Positions 17,199 to 27,834 of a stretch of 64,000 nucleotides of DNA are shown in pieces. The translations under genes were made by a program, and so were the position numbers. The stretch's first letter is position 1, and the number at the start of each line of letters is the position of its first letter. Under the pieces are notes generated by a model. That model worked only from the letters and a program-made list of their open reading frames with translations. It searched no databases and was not told the origin of the DNA. Source of the DNA: Belliella buryatensis (GTDB taxonomy: Bacteria > Bacteroidota > Bacteroidia > Cytophagales > Cyclobacteriaceae); NCBI RefSeq assembly GCF_900188245.1, contig NZ_FZOK01000006.1, positions 161,519-225,518 on the forward strand, read 5' to 3'.

Positions 17199-18067
17199 CC
17201 TTTTTGTTGCTCTATAAAATTATTCATCACAAATATATGTGGAGCCGAGATCAATGATACTAGCACGAAAAACAAAAGGATGATTTGTTCTTCGTTCAAA
17301 AATTCTTTTGAAAGGTAGAGAATAAGGGAGATTCCAAGGATGCTGATACTACTAAAAGGGAGCAGTTGCTTGAAAAACACTTTTAATTGACTCGAATTCA
17401 ATTGTTTTGTCAAGACATAATATTCGGCCTTCATGCTCGGTAAAGCATGCCAAAAGCCAAAATATATCCCAAAGCTTAAAATCAGCGGAGCGAAATAGAG
17501 TAATAAACTCAAAAAGCATATTTCTAATGCCAATTTGAATGACCCTTTCTGCCTTTGAATTAAAGTCAATCCCACAGATGTCGTAAATAAAATTACCATT
17601 AAGGTTAAGGACATGGGTTCTAAAATGCTGATATCAACTATGGAAATTAGGATATCGTAAGTTGACTGAAAATCACTTAAGAGAATAATCAACAGGAAAT
17701 TGGAACCAAGAATGAAATAAGTAATTGGTTTAAATTTGATTTGGTCAAAATCTAAAAAATGCGTTTGGCCAAAATGATATGCTGAAATTATTATAAAAAC
17801 TGCCAAGGATAATTTTGGGAAAAAGTACCATGAAATTAGATATAATGCCATGATGCCAAGATATTTAAATAGAAAAAGACCTAAAGAAGATTTTTTATTT
17901 GAACCTTGGGGAAGTAAGTGATCTATTGCTCCATGTGGTATTCCTATACTGAGTAACACTACAGCAAAGACAATCCATTGGAAAGTAACATTCTCCTTGA
18001 AAAAAAGGAAAAACAAAAGACTTAGCACTAAAGCAAGGCCTTTGCCAATATTTTCAATGCTGCTCAT
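17195..18067 (-). CDS. blh: Beta-carotene 15,15'-dioxygenase, Brp/Blh family
   Basis: 290 residues, polytopic membrane protein. Blh cleaves beta-carotene into two retinals. The metal-binding histidines appear in SIGIPHGAIDHLLPQ, ISAYHFGQTHFLDF, FGFWHALPSM and SAPHIFVMNNF, all in the expected order. Its start lies inside the 3' end of crtY (14-base overlap), so the two are co-translated. With the rhodopsin gene just upstream, this supplies the chromophore. Confidence 0.95.
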   Translation of the reverse strand: MSSIENIGKGLALVLSLLFFLFFKENVTFQWIVFAVVLLSIGIPHGAIDHLLPQGSNKKSSLGLFLFKYLGIMALYLISWYFFPKLSLAVFIIISAYHFGQTHFLDFDQIKFKPITYFILGSNFLLIILLSDFQSTYDILISIVDISILEPMSLTLMVILFTTSVGLTLIQRQKGSFKLALEICFLSLLLYFAPLILSFGIYFGFWHALPSMKAEYYVLTKQLNSSQLKVFFKQLLPFSSISILGISLILYLSKEFLNEEQIILLFFVLVSLISAPHIFVMNNFIEQQKG

Positions 18068-19196
18068 AATTCAATAAAGATTTGATGAATATACCGAAAG
18101 AAAGCTTACGAAGTATATTCACTTCCTCAATGAAATTGGTTTCTTCATTCAAAAATTTAAGTACCTGATCACCTGGAATTCTAGAAAACATCTCCTGAAA
18201 AATATCAGGTAGTTTATCAGGCCATTTTGAAGCAATATTCAAAAGGATATTGTCATAAAATTTAAACCTAAATGGTCTATTCCACGACAAGTTAGTTTTT
18301 TTGCTACCATTGACTAGCTCTTTCACCAATTGTTTGGAGTGTCTTTGTATCGTATGATAGGTATAACCTGTAGAAGGCTTTGTACAACCTCCAATTGTAC
18401 CTACATTGATCCAATTGGGATTAGTCGAAGTAGAAAAGGCTTTGGTTGACATTGGAATAGAGCCTTTTTCTTCAAAGGTTATTTCAAAATCTGCTGAAAA
18501 CTTTTTTTCGATGTATGCTTTGAGAATTTGAACCATCTCATTTTGATCTACATCTACTTTGTCATACAAGGTGTACTCAACAAGTGCTTCTTTTTCATTG
18601 TAAGGAAGGATATAAAAGAAAGAGAAATTTTCACTTTGATTTGGAACAAAATCCATCAAGGTGATATGTTTAGGATCAAATACAGGAGTTTTTGTTTTTA
18701 TTTTCCAACCAAGGAATATTTGCTTTAGTACATTTTCAGGAAGTTCACCACTCAACTTTGGAATTGAATTAATGACTTTTTTTCCTGAAAAACTACCCAA
18801 TGAGGCTGTTAATAATTCGAAACTTCCTTCTGCTGTTGTATTGACTCCGAGAATTTCATCATTGATAAATTTTATATTTGGTTTATCAGCAATCATTTCC
18901 AACATCTGATGATAGAAATCTGATGATTTAATATGATAGTATTTAAGATTTTTGAGACTGCTAACAGTGTTCTTATCCCCAGTTAGGGCTATTGAATTCC
19001 AAAAAGTGGGATTGTCCTTATTTGGATGTGTATCCAAAGGAGTTGGTGACCAGTAACACCAAGTTCTATCATTTTGATCCTTTTTTGAGGAGTCTATCAC
19101 TAGAACGTTTTGATCATTGAGTGGGCTATCTAGCAAATAATAGAGGAAGCTAAATCCAGCACATCCAAGACCTGATATGATGAAATCGTAGGTCAT
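18054..19196 (-). CDS. crtY: Lycopene beta-cyclase
   Basis: 380 residues; converts lycopene to beta-carotene. The N-terminus TYDFIISGLGCAGFSFLYYL is the flavin dinucleotide-binding site, DRTWCYW is the CrtY signature, and VGTIGGCTKPSTGYTYHTIQ is the second conserved segment. It lies between the rhodopsin gene and blh. The other carotenoid genes (crtE, crtB, crtI) are not in this window. A terminator separates crtY from the rhodopsin gene, so expression is probably by read-through or from an unseen promoter. Confidence 0.95.
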   Translation of the reverse strand: MTYDFIISGLGCAGFSFLYYLLDSPLNDQNVLVIDSSKKDQNDRTWCYWSPTPLDTHPNKDNPTFWNSIALTGDKNTVSSLKNLKYYHIKSSDFYHQMLEMIADKPNIKFINDEILGVNTTAEGSFELLTASLGSFSGKKVINSIPKLSGELPENVLKQIFLGWKIKTKTPVFDPKHITLMDFVPNQSENFSFFYILPYNEKEALVEYTLYDKVDVDQNEMVQILKAYIEKKFSADFEITFEEKGSIPMSTKAFSTSTNPNWINVGTIGGCTKPSTGYTYHTIQRHSKQLVKELVNGSKKTNLSWNRPFRFKFYDNILLNIASKWPDKLPDIFQEMFSRIPGDQVLKFLNEETNFIEEVNILRKLSFGIFIKSLLNYEQH

Positions 19197-19220
19197 AGTT
19201 GGGGAGGGATGATTATAAAT

Positions 19221-19252
19221 AAAAAGGTCACTCTGGTAATACCAGAGTGACC
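19221..19252 (-). terminator. Terminator after the rhodopsin gene, before crtY
   Basis: A 13-bp perfect stem GGTCACTCTGGTA (19226-19238) / TACCAGAGTGACC (19240-19252) is followed on the minus strand by TTTTT (19225-19221). It would end most rhodopsin transcripts, leaving crtY and blh at lower level. Confidence 0.85.
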
Positions 19253-19264
19253 AAATTAAGTGTA

Positions 19265-20014
19265 TTAAGCTGCTACAGATTTGTTTTTGTTGGATTCTGC
19301 AATAGCTACAGAATAGATCACTAAACCGAATCCGATTTTGTTGATAGCATCAGCCAAGTTGTAGAACAAATCAATGCTACTTACTTCAAACATACCAGAC
19401 AACAAGTTTCCAGGAAGGACCATGTAACCGATTGGGTAGATTGACCATCCAAGCGTAATGAAGATCTTCAACAAGAACATTGCTCTACCCAAAGCAGGGC
19501 TATCAGAAGATTTAGCCAATTTGGCTACATCACCAGCAAATACTTCATACACAATGTATAGATAACCTACAGTTGATAAAACACCCCAAAAAACATTGTT
19601 ATCGATTCCAGAAGTCTCACCAATGTAACCAGTCACCAACATTACCAAAGATGCAACAATCAATTTGGTCAATGTAGATCCTTTAGCACCGAAAGGTTTT
19701 GTCAAAAGATAAAACTCCACACACATCAATGGAACAGTAAGTGTCCAATCAACATATCTGAAAGCTGTCGGTGAACTACCCGTTTCCAGGTAGAAATCTC
19801 TCATATAATAGTAATGCACTGCCGCAATACCTGTAATGAGACCTGATACAAGAAGTGAAGTTTTCCACTTCCCATCCACAGAACTTCTTTCTACAAAGAA
19901 GAAGACTGCTGATGCAAACATAGCCATGTACCCAATAAAAAAGGTAATGGCAACAGGGTCACTGTTAACGATACGATCCAATCCGATCATTTCTGCTGTT
20001 AAAATTGTGTTCAT
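19265..20014 (-). CDS. Proteorhodopsin, light-driven proton pump
   Basis: 249 residues, seven membrane helices. Helix C reads RYVDWTLTVPLMCVEFYLL: Asp89, Thr93 and Glu100 give the DTE proton-pump motif, and Met97 at the tuning site indicates green absorption. His67 (AAVHYYYMRD) matches the proton-acceptor-linked histidine. Lys226 (ADAINKIGFG) binds retinal. Gly144 (NNVFWGVLST) aligns with Phe152 of green proteorhodopsin and Gly156 of xanthorhodopsin, the opening through which an antenna carotenoid can contact retinal. A NDQ sodium pump is excluded by the motif. crtY and blh follow on the same strand. Confidence 0.97.
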   Translation of the reverse strand: MNTILTAEMIGLDRIVNSDPVAITFFIGYMAMFASAVFFFVERSSVDGKWKTSLLVSGLITGIAAVHYYYMRDFYLETGSSPTAFRYVDWTLTVPLMCVEFYLLTKPFGAKGSTLTKLIVASLVMLVTGYIGETSGIDNNVFWGVLSTVGYLYIVYEVFAGDVAKLAKSSDSPALGRAMFLLKIFITLGWSIYPIGYMVLPGNLLSGMFEVSSIDLFYNLADAINKIGFGLVIYSVAIAESNKNKSVAA

Positions 20015-22355
<2,341 letters not shown>

Positions 22356-22377
22356 AAATTTTGAAAAATATCTTTCA

Positions 22378-22400
22378 GGGAGCGAATCGCTCCCTTTTTT
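22378..22400 (+). terminator. Terminator after gyrB
   Basis: GGGAGCG-AAT-CGCTCCC (22378-22394) followed by TTTTTT, 22 bases after the stop codon. Confidence 0.9.
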
Positions 22401-22434
22401 ATTTCGTTATAAAATTCTTAAACTTAAGCTCAAT

Positions 22435-22461
22435 TTTGAGGATTAATATTAAGTAGATTTG
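22435..22461 (+). promoter_or_regulatory. Promoter of ppk1
   Basis: TAGATTTG at 22454-22461 is an exact TAnnTTTG box; TTTG at 22435-22438 lies 15 bp upstream, slightly closer than usual. The ppk1 ATG is at 22481. Confidence 0.5.
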
Positions 22462-22480
22462 CCTTTAGAATACTTTGATT

Positions 22481-24604
22481 ATGAATATTGCAACCAAAGA
22501 TAAATTTGATAGCATCATATATGCGAGTGATTTAGTTAGTAGAGATTTGAGCTGGCTTAGGTTCAATGAGCGTGTTTTTGATCAATCCAAAAAAGAGTCA
22601 AGGTCTATTTTTGAGAAGTTGAAATTTCTGGCCATCACAGCGTCAAACTTGGATGAGTTTTTTATGATTAGGGTAGGATCTCTTTACAATTACCTTGATT
22701 ATGACAAAGAAAGAGTAGACTATTCTGGACTTCGAGAAGAACCATTCAAAATAAAGTTAATGCTTGAATGCCAGGCTTTTCATAAAAGGCAACAAGAGCA
22801 TTTTCAAAAGAACCTTCTACCAAACATGGTAGATTCAGGTTTTATTTTGAGTAATGTCAAAAATCTCACACAGGATGAGCAGGAGTATATCAGATCATAT
22901 TTTAATAAGGCGATTTATCCTATGCTTACGCCTATGGTTTATGATGGGTACAGGACTTTTCCTATTTTGATGAATAAACTTTTGGTTTTCGGTGTAGTAA
23001 CATTGGCCCCAGGAGAAAAAAAGGAAAATAGAAAGCTTTCTTTCGTTCAAATTCCAGCGAATATTCCAAGATTCTTTGAAGTTGAACGAGAAGATGTGGT
23101 GATTTATATTCCTATTGAAGAAGTAATAAGGGAAAACCTGATTTCACTTTTTCGAAATGTAAATATAGAATCGGTAAACCTCTTTAGAATTACGAGAAAT
23201 GGTGATTTTACTTTAGAAGAAAGTGAGGATATGGATGCTAACTTCCTTGAAGAAGTAAAGCGAAAACTGAATGAAAGAAAAACTGGTAGGGTAGTGCGTA
23301 TTGAAATTGAAGAGGGGTACAGCAAATGGATGATCAATTTGCTAAAGGAGCGCTGGAATATTCAGGATGACAGTATTTTCAAAGTGGAGAGAAGAAGTAT
23401 GTTGGATTTCACAGGACTTTGGCAAGTAATTGGAAATAAGCGTTTCAAAGACAGATTACCCCAAATGCCCTCGCCAGTTCATCCTTTATCTTATCCGGAA
23501 GAAGGCACAGAGGATATTTTTCAAGTTTTAAAAAATAGGGATATTCTTTTACACCACCCATACAACAACATCGATCCGATTCTTGATCTAATTGAAAAGG
23601 CAGCAGATGATCACAATGTGATGGCTATCAAGATGACTATATATAGACTTGCCAGTGACTCGAGGATTACCAAGGCGCTACTTAGAGCGGCTGAGAATGG
23701 CAAGCACGTATCGGTGCTTTTTGAAGTCAAGGCTAGGTTTGACGAGGAAAATAACATTCGTGAAGCCAAAAAGCTTCAAAAAGCGGGCTGCTTCGTAATC
23801 TATGGTATCAGTAACTTAAAAACGCATACCAAGCTAATGCTAATCGTCAAGAAAGACGAAAATAAGGTTACAAGATATGTGCACTTAGGTTCAGGAAATT
23901 ACAATGAAGATACAGCAAGGCTTTACACTGATATTGGTTTGTTGACTACAAATGAAATTCTCGCTAATGATGTGTCAGAATTCTTCAATGTTATCACAGG
24001 ACATTCAATGCCAGACACCTATGAAAGCCTGATCACTGCACCTCGAGATATGAGGAATCAACTGATTAGTTTTATTGAACAAGAGTCAGAAAATGCTAAA
24101 AATGGGCTTCCAAGTGGAATTTTTATTAAAGTTAACTCTTTAGAGGATTCTGAGATTATTTATGCTTTGTACAGAGCTTCACAGGCAGGTGTTCAAGTTA
24201 AGCTGATCATAAGAGGGATTTGTTGTCTCCGGCCAGGAAGACCTGGGTTGAGCGAAAATATCGAGGTTTTTTCTATTGTTGGAGATTACTTAGAACATTC
24301 AAGGATTTACCATTTTCATAATAATGGAGAGACAAGAACGTATGCTGGCAGTGCAGATATGATGGTAAGAAGTTTTGATAAGAGATTGGAGTCTCTTTTT
24401 AAAGTGGATGCGCCTCTTTTAGAAAAGCAATTAATGAATATCATTTCATTTAATCTGAGAGATAATGTCAATTCATATATGATGCTAGAGGATGGTACCT
24501 ACATTAGGAAAATGCCTCAAGCAGATGAAGAGGAGTTCAATATCCACAAGGAGTTCTTTCACCTCAACGTAGATGAAGTCATGCAAGTGAAGTTGATAGA
24601 TTAA
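22481..24604 (+). CDS. ppk1: Polyphosphate kinase 1
   Basis: 707 residues from the ATG at 22481; a TTG two codons earlier is also open but less likely. PPK1 makes polyphosphate from ATP by a phosphohistidine intermediate. DLSWLRFNERVFDQ opens the N domain; SNLDEFFMIRVGSLYN follows. THTKLMLIVKKDENKVTRYV carries the autophosphorylated His, then HLGSGNYNEDTARLYTDIGL. HSRIYHFHNNGE supplies the second catalytic His. It is convergent with ppx, sharing one terminator, so synthesis and breakdown genes are paired end to end. Confidence 0.96.
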   Translation: MNIATKDKFDSIIYASDLVSRDLSWLRFNERVFDQSKKESRSIFEKLKFLAITASNLDEFFMIRVGSLYNYLDYDKERVDYSGLREEPFKIKLMLECQAFHKRQQEHFQKNLLPNMVDSGFILSNVKNLTQDEQEYIRSYFNKAIYPMLTPMVYDGYRTFPILMNKLLVFGVVTLAPGEKKENRKLSFVQIPANIPRFFEVEREDVVIYIPIEEVIRENLISLFRNVNIESVNLFRITRNGDFTLEESEDMDANFLEEVKRKLNERKTGRVVRIEIEEGYSKWMINLLKERWNIQDDSIFKVERRSMLDFTGLWQVIGNKRFKDRLPQMPSPVHPLSYPEEGTEDIFQVLKNRDILLHHPYNNIDPILDLIEKAADDHNVMAIKMTIYRLASDSRITKALLRAAENGKHVSVLFEVKARFDEENNIREAKKLQKAGCFVIYGISNLKTHTKLMLIVKKDENKVTRYVHLGSGNYNEDTARLYTDIGLLTTNEILANDVSEFFNVITGHSMPDTYESLITAPRDMRNQLISFIEQESENAKNGLPSGIFIKVNSLEDSEIIYALYRASQAGVQVKLIIRGICCLRPGRPGLSENIEVFSIVGDYLEHSRIYHFHNNGETRTYAGSADMMVRSFDKRLESLFKVDAPLLEKQLMNIISFNLRDNVNSYMMLEDGTYIRKMPQADEEEFNIHKEFFHLNVDEVMQVKLID

Positions 24605-24610
24605 GGTATG

Positions 24611-24646
24611 AAAAAACGCCTCACTCTGATTAGTGAGGCGTTTTTT
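24611..24646. terminator. Bidirectional terminator between ppk1 and ppx
   Basis: A near-perfect hairpin AAAAAACGCCTCACT / AGTGAGGCGTTTTTT with a loop CTGATT gives a T-tract in both directions. It fills the gap between the two convergent stops. Confidence 0.95.
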
Positions 24647-25536
24647 CATTTAACCACTTTCTTGATCTTATTTCTCTCGTAAAGTACATTCATCAAACCA
24701 TCTTTTAAACCTACATCTGGTACGATCATTTTCTTCGAAGAAGCTGCGGTCATGGCTGCCAAATAAATTTTGCTCGCTGGAATGATGACATCAGCACGAT
24801 CAGGATTTAAGTTCAGCTTGTTGATCCTATCTTCATATGAAAAGGATTCTAAGTATTGTTGAATTTCTTTAATTTTATCTGGGCTGATGTATCTTTTATT
24901 TTTAGCAGGGTTAGACATCTCAAAAATCTTATTAATGTTACCACCAGTTCCTATACAGGTGATTTTATCCTTACTCGTAATGTTTTCTCCTATGAATTTA
25001 TTCATACTCTTCCAGACAGAAAGCGGTATGTTGTCATCTAAGGCTCTAACTGAACCTATTTTAAAGGATTTTGAAGCAATTTTCTCCTTGTTCTTGTATA
25101 TATTAAGCTCAGTACTCCCTCCTCCAACATCGATATGCAAGTAAGGTTTCTCGTCAATATATGACCAGAGTGCAAGGTTGATCAATTCTGCTTCTCGATT
25201 TCCATCTATAATTTGGATTTTCAATCCGATATCCTGCTTGACTTCATCTGCAATCTCTTTTCCATTAGCTGATTCGCGCATAGCTGAAGTAGCACATACT
25301 ATGTAATCATCTACTTCATAGAGATCTATTAATAGTTTGAAAGCCTTCATCAGTTTGACAAACTTCCTCCTATTTTTATCACTTATCTTTTGAACATGGA
25401 ACACATCCATTCCTAGCCTAAGAGGGAATCGGAGATATTCCAGTTTTTTGAAAGTAGTTTTGTCTTGATAGTGAGTTACATTAGTGATTTGTAGCCTGAT
25501 GGCATTGGATCCGATATCTACTGCTGCTAGTTTCAA
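24646..25536 (-). CDS. ppx: Ppx/GppA phosphatase family protein
   Basis: 296 residues of the exopolyphosphatase/pppGpp phosphatase fold (ASKHA): KLAAVDIGSNAIRLQITN (phosphate 1), YIVCATSAMRESANGKE, LHIDVGGGSTELNIY (phosphate 2) and CIGTGGNINKI. It lacks the C-terminal HD-like domains of long Ppx enzymes, as in other short members. The only start at this N-terminus is TTG (25536-25534), directly giving the conserved motif. Convergent pairing with ppk1 favours polyphosphate as substrate over pppGpp. Confidence 0.92.
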   Translation of the reverse strand: MKLAAVDIGSNAIRLQITNVTHYQDKTTFKKLEYLRFPLRLGMDVFHVQKISDKNRRKFVKLMKAFKLLIDLYEVDDYIVCATSAMRESANGKEIADEVKQDIGLKIQIIDGNREAELINLALWSYIDEKPYLHIDVGGGSTELNIYKNKEKIASKSFKIGSVRALDDNIPLSVWKSMNKFIGENITSKDKITCIGTGGNINKIFEMSNPAKNKRYISPDKIKEIQQYLESFSYEDRINKLNLNPDRADVIIPASKIYLAAMTAASSKKMIVPDVGLKDGLMNVLYERNKIKKVVK

Positions 25537-25644
25537 ATGGAAAGTTTTATTTTAGTAAAACAAAAGCGCTTAAAATCTAATTGATTTTACTTAAGAAAAT
25601 CAAATCTAATTTAACTAAAATTAGCTTCCTAAAGCTATAGCTTA

Positions 25645-25854
25645 TTATTTTTTTCTTCCAACTAAAAGCACCACTAGTCCTGCTGCAATGCTAATTCCTC
25701 CTGCATAATTAGGCCAATTTAATTTGTTTTCTTTGGTTTTGTTTACCTGAATTGGACCAGCATCTATGATATTTTCTTCCGTGTTGAAACTGAACCCTGA
25801 AAAAAGAAACATTGCAATTCCTGCGACAATCAAAATAATTCCTAAAGTTTTCAT
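25645..25854 (-). CDS. Small membrane protein, two helices
   Basis: 69 residues: a first helix (residues ~4-22, LGIILIVAGIAMFLFSGFSF), a short polar loop (about 23-48) and a second helix (YAGGISIAAGLVVLLVGRKK). The form resembles small Bacteroidota proteins sometimes labelled DUF3185 or DUF3098-like, but I cannot assign a family firmly. It lies 108 bp downstream of ppx and 48 bp downstream of the terC-like gene, all on the minus strand. Function unknown. Confidence 0.65.
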   Translation of the reverse strand: MKTLGIILIVAGIAMFLFSGFSFNTEENIIDAGPIQVNKTKENKLNWPNYAGGISIAAGLVVLLVGRKK

Positions 25855-25902
25855 AGCTTTTTGTTGGTTTGTATATTTTTAGGGAGCAATAAGCTTACCA
25901 AA

Positions 25903-26889
25903 CTATGATTTTGTACGAATTGACTTGAATCTATTCCAGGATGCTATAATACTGATTAATAGTATTCCAAATACTACTGAAAGAGAAATGTAGGAGGGAA
26001 AATGATAAGCAGCGGATAATACCATCTTGAAACCTATAAATATCAAAATGAATGATAGTCCATGTTGTAAATAATGAAACATCTCAAAGCTATTTGCTAA
26101 GAGGAAGTAAAGTGCTCTTAAGCCAAGGATTGCAAATATATTGGAAGTATATAGTATCACAGGATCATTGGATATAGCAAAAATCGCGGGGATTGAATCT
26201 ACTGCAAAAAGAAGGTCAGTGAATTCAATTACTGCAACTACTACAAGTAGCTGTGTTGCAAATCTTTTACCATCAATCTTTACAAAAAACTTTTCCCCAT
26301 GGTATTTTGGATCTACTCTGAATAGTTGATGAATAAGTTTGGTTCCCAATGATTTTGAGAAATCTTTATTTTCCTCTACTTCTTCATCTTGTTTCCAAGT
26401 CTTAATTCCAGCATATAATAGAAAAATGCCAAAGATGGTTAAAATAATATTTATATGTATCTCAATACCAAATAGATAAAATGGATCAATAAAAGTTAAT
26501 TCTATTAATTTAACACCAAAGAAAATAAAAATAGCCCTCATGATGATAGCGCCCAAAATGCCATAAAATAAAACCTTATGCTGGTATTTATCAGGAACTT
26601 TGAAAAACTTAAAAACTAGAATAAAGACGAAGAGATTGTCTACACTTAGTGCTTTTTCAATCAAAAAAGCTGAATAATATTGGGAAGCTTTTTCAAGTCC
26701 AAAATCCCAATAGATGTAAACCCCAAAAAGTAATCCAATACCTATCCAAACGATAGACCAATTAAGGGCTTCTTTGGTCGATACTTTATGCGCTTCTTTA
26801 TTGAAGACAAATAAATCAATAGCAAGTAGGACTAAGACAATTATGGCAAAACCAATCAAGGCATAGCCTTCATCTTTTAGATATTCCAA
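25903..26889 (-). CDS. TerC/Alx-family integral membrane protein
   Basis: 328 residues with about nine membrane helices. The TerC signature is strong: EKALSVDNLFVFILVFKFF (about residues 82-100) and IEFTDLLFAVDSIPAIFAIS (about 220-239), whose paired Asp residues are thought to bind metal ions. Relatives (TerC, Alx/MntX) are linked to tellurite resistance, manganese export and metal loading of secreted proteins. The start codon is TTG (26889-26887); no ATG is available nearby. Confidence 0.9.
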   Translation of the reverse strand: MEYLKDEGYALIGFAIIVLVLLAIDLFVFNKEAHKVSTKEALNWSIVWIGIGLLFGVYIYWDFGLEKASQYYSAFLIEKALSVDNLFVFILVFKFFKVPDKYQHKVLFYGILGAIIMRAIFIFFGVKLIELTFIDPFYLFGIEIHINIILTIFGIFLLYAGIKTWKQDEEVEENKDFSKSLGTKLIHQLFRVDPKYHGEKFFVKIDGKRFATQLLVVVAVIEFTDLLFAVDSIPAIFAISNDPVILYTSNIFAILGLRALYFLLANSFEMFHYLQHGLSFILIFIGFKMVLSAAYHFPSYISLSVVFGILLISIIASWNRFKSIRTKS

Positions 26890-26944
26890 TGGAAATTTAT
26901 TTATTCAGTGAGTATTGTTGGGTAAGCATATTCAAAGTAGGTAA

Positions 26945-27226
26945 TTACATTTTAATGTAGTTGCCTTTTTTAAGCTTTTTCTTGACTTTGAAGTAATTAA
27001 AAAAACCAAGAAAGATCAATCCAATACTCAATGCAAATGCTAAATATCCAAGGTCACTGATATGACTGAGCACATTTACCTCCATCAAAGCTGTACCACT
27101 GACCAAAAAGTAAAGCGAAGTTCTGATATAAGAGAGAAGTGTTCTGTCGTTGGCAAGTGTAGTCCTTTGCCTTGCTAGATAATCTCTTACGATCATTTGC
27201 TCTTCAGTTAAATTCTCTTTTTCCAT
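26945..27226 (-). CDS. DUF202 (YidH-like) membrane protein
   Basis: 93 residues. The N-terminal DYLARQRTTLANDRTLLSYIRTSLYFL carries the LAxERTxLAxxRT-like signature of DUF202, followed by two further hydrophobic segments; three helices in total. Function is unknown in general; homologues occur near SPX or polyphosphate genes in other organisms, and here ppk1/ppx are a few kb away. It lies 55 bp upstream of the TerC gene in the same direction. Confidence 0.85.
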   Translation of the reverse strand: MEKENLTEEQMIVRDYLARQRTTLANDRTLLSYIRTSLYFLVSGTALMEVNVLSHISDLGYLAFALSIGLIFLGFFNYFKVKKKLKKGNYIKM

Positions 27227-27351
27227 CTGCTATTTGATTAGGTTACAAAAGTAGGAAATTATTTACTTTAAAAACTGTGGCATAAAACCAGAAAACCATT
27301 AAGATTTATTTTCTTTGCTATCAAATTATATTTATATAAATCCCTTCAGGA

Positions 27352-27834
27352 ATGAGCAAGCCTAATTTTGATGATATTTTTATGGAACTAGCTGTGAATC
27401 TTGCTAGAAGATCACACTGTATCAAAAAACATGTAGGGGCTGTGCTTACAAAAGAAACTAGAATTATTTCCATTGGTTACAATGGGCCTCCTTCAGGCAC
27501 TCACAATTGTGACGAAGAGTTTCCGCACGAAGGTTGCGCAAGAGATAGCAAAGGAAGCTGTACGCTTGCGCTTCATGCAGAACAAAATGCCATATTATAT
27601 GCTGTCAAAAACAATACTTCTGTGGAAGGATCCACCCTGTATGTAACTTTAGCTCCCTGTCTGGCCTGTGCGAGAATCATCTTCTCCATGGGTATCCAAA
27701 GGGTCATTTACATGTATTCTTACGCTGAATACAAAGGATTACCATTTGATGAAGGCTTAGAGTTTCTAAAGAAGTTCGGGGTAGAAGTCGAGAAGTATGT
27801 CAATGAGATCAAGATTGAAGATCCGTTGATTTAA
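27352..27834 (+). CDS. dCMP deaminase-family (ComEB-like) enzyme
   Basis: 160 residues; a zinc-dependent cytidine deaminase fold. LALHAEQNAILYA gives the HAE motif (zinc ligand and proton-shuttle Glu) and TLAPCLACARIIF gives PCxxC. An upstream SRRSHCIKKHVGAVLTK-like segment and the CDEEFPHEGCARDSKGSC insert, with extra cysteines, match dCMP deaminases, which convert dCMP to dUMP for thymidylate supply. It overlaps the end of convergent murB by 4 bases. Confidence 0.93.
   Translation: MSKPNFDDIFMELAVNLARRSHCIKKHVGAVLTKETRIISIGYNGPPSGTHNCDEEFPHEGCARDSKGSCTLALHAEQNAILYAVKNNTSVEGSTLYVTLAPCLACARIIFSMGIQRVIYMYSYAEYKGLPFDEGLEFLKKFGVEVEKYVNEIKIEDPLI

Noticed and set aside
19265..20014. Sodium-pumping (NDQ) or chloride-pumping rhodopsin
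   Set aside because: Helix C carries Asp89, Thr93 and Glu100 (DTE), the proton-pump motif.
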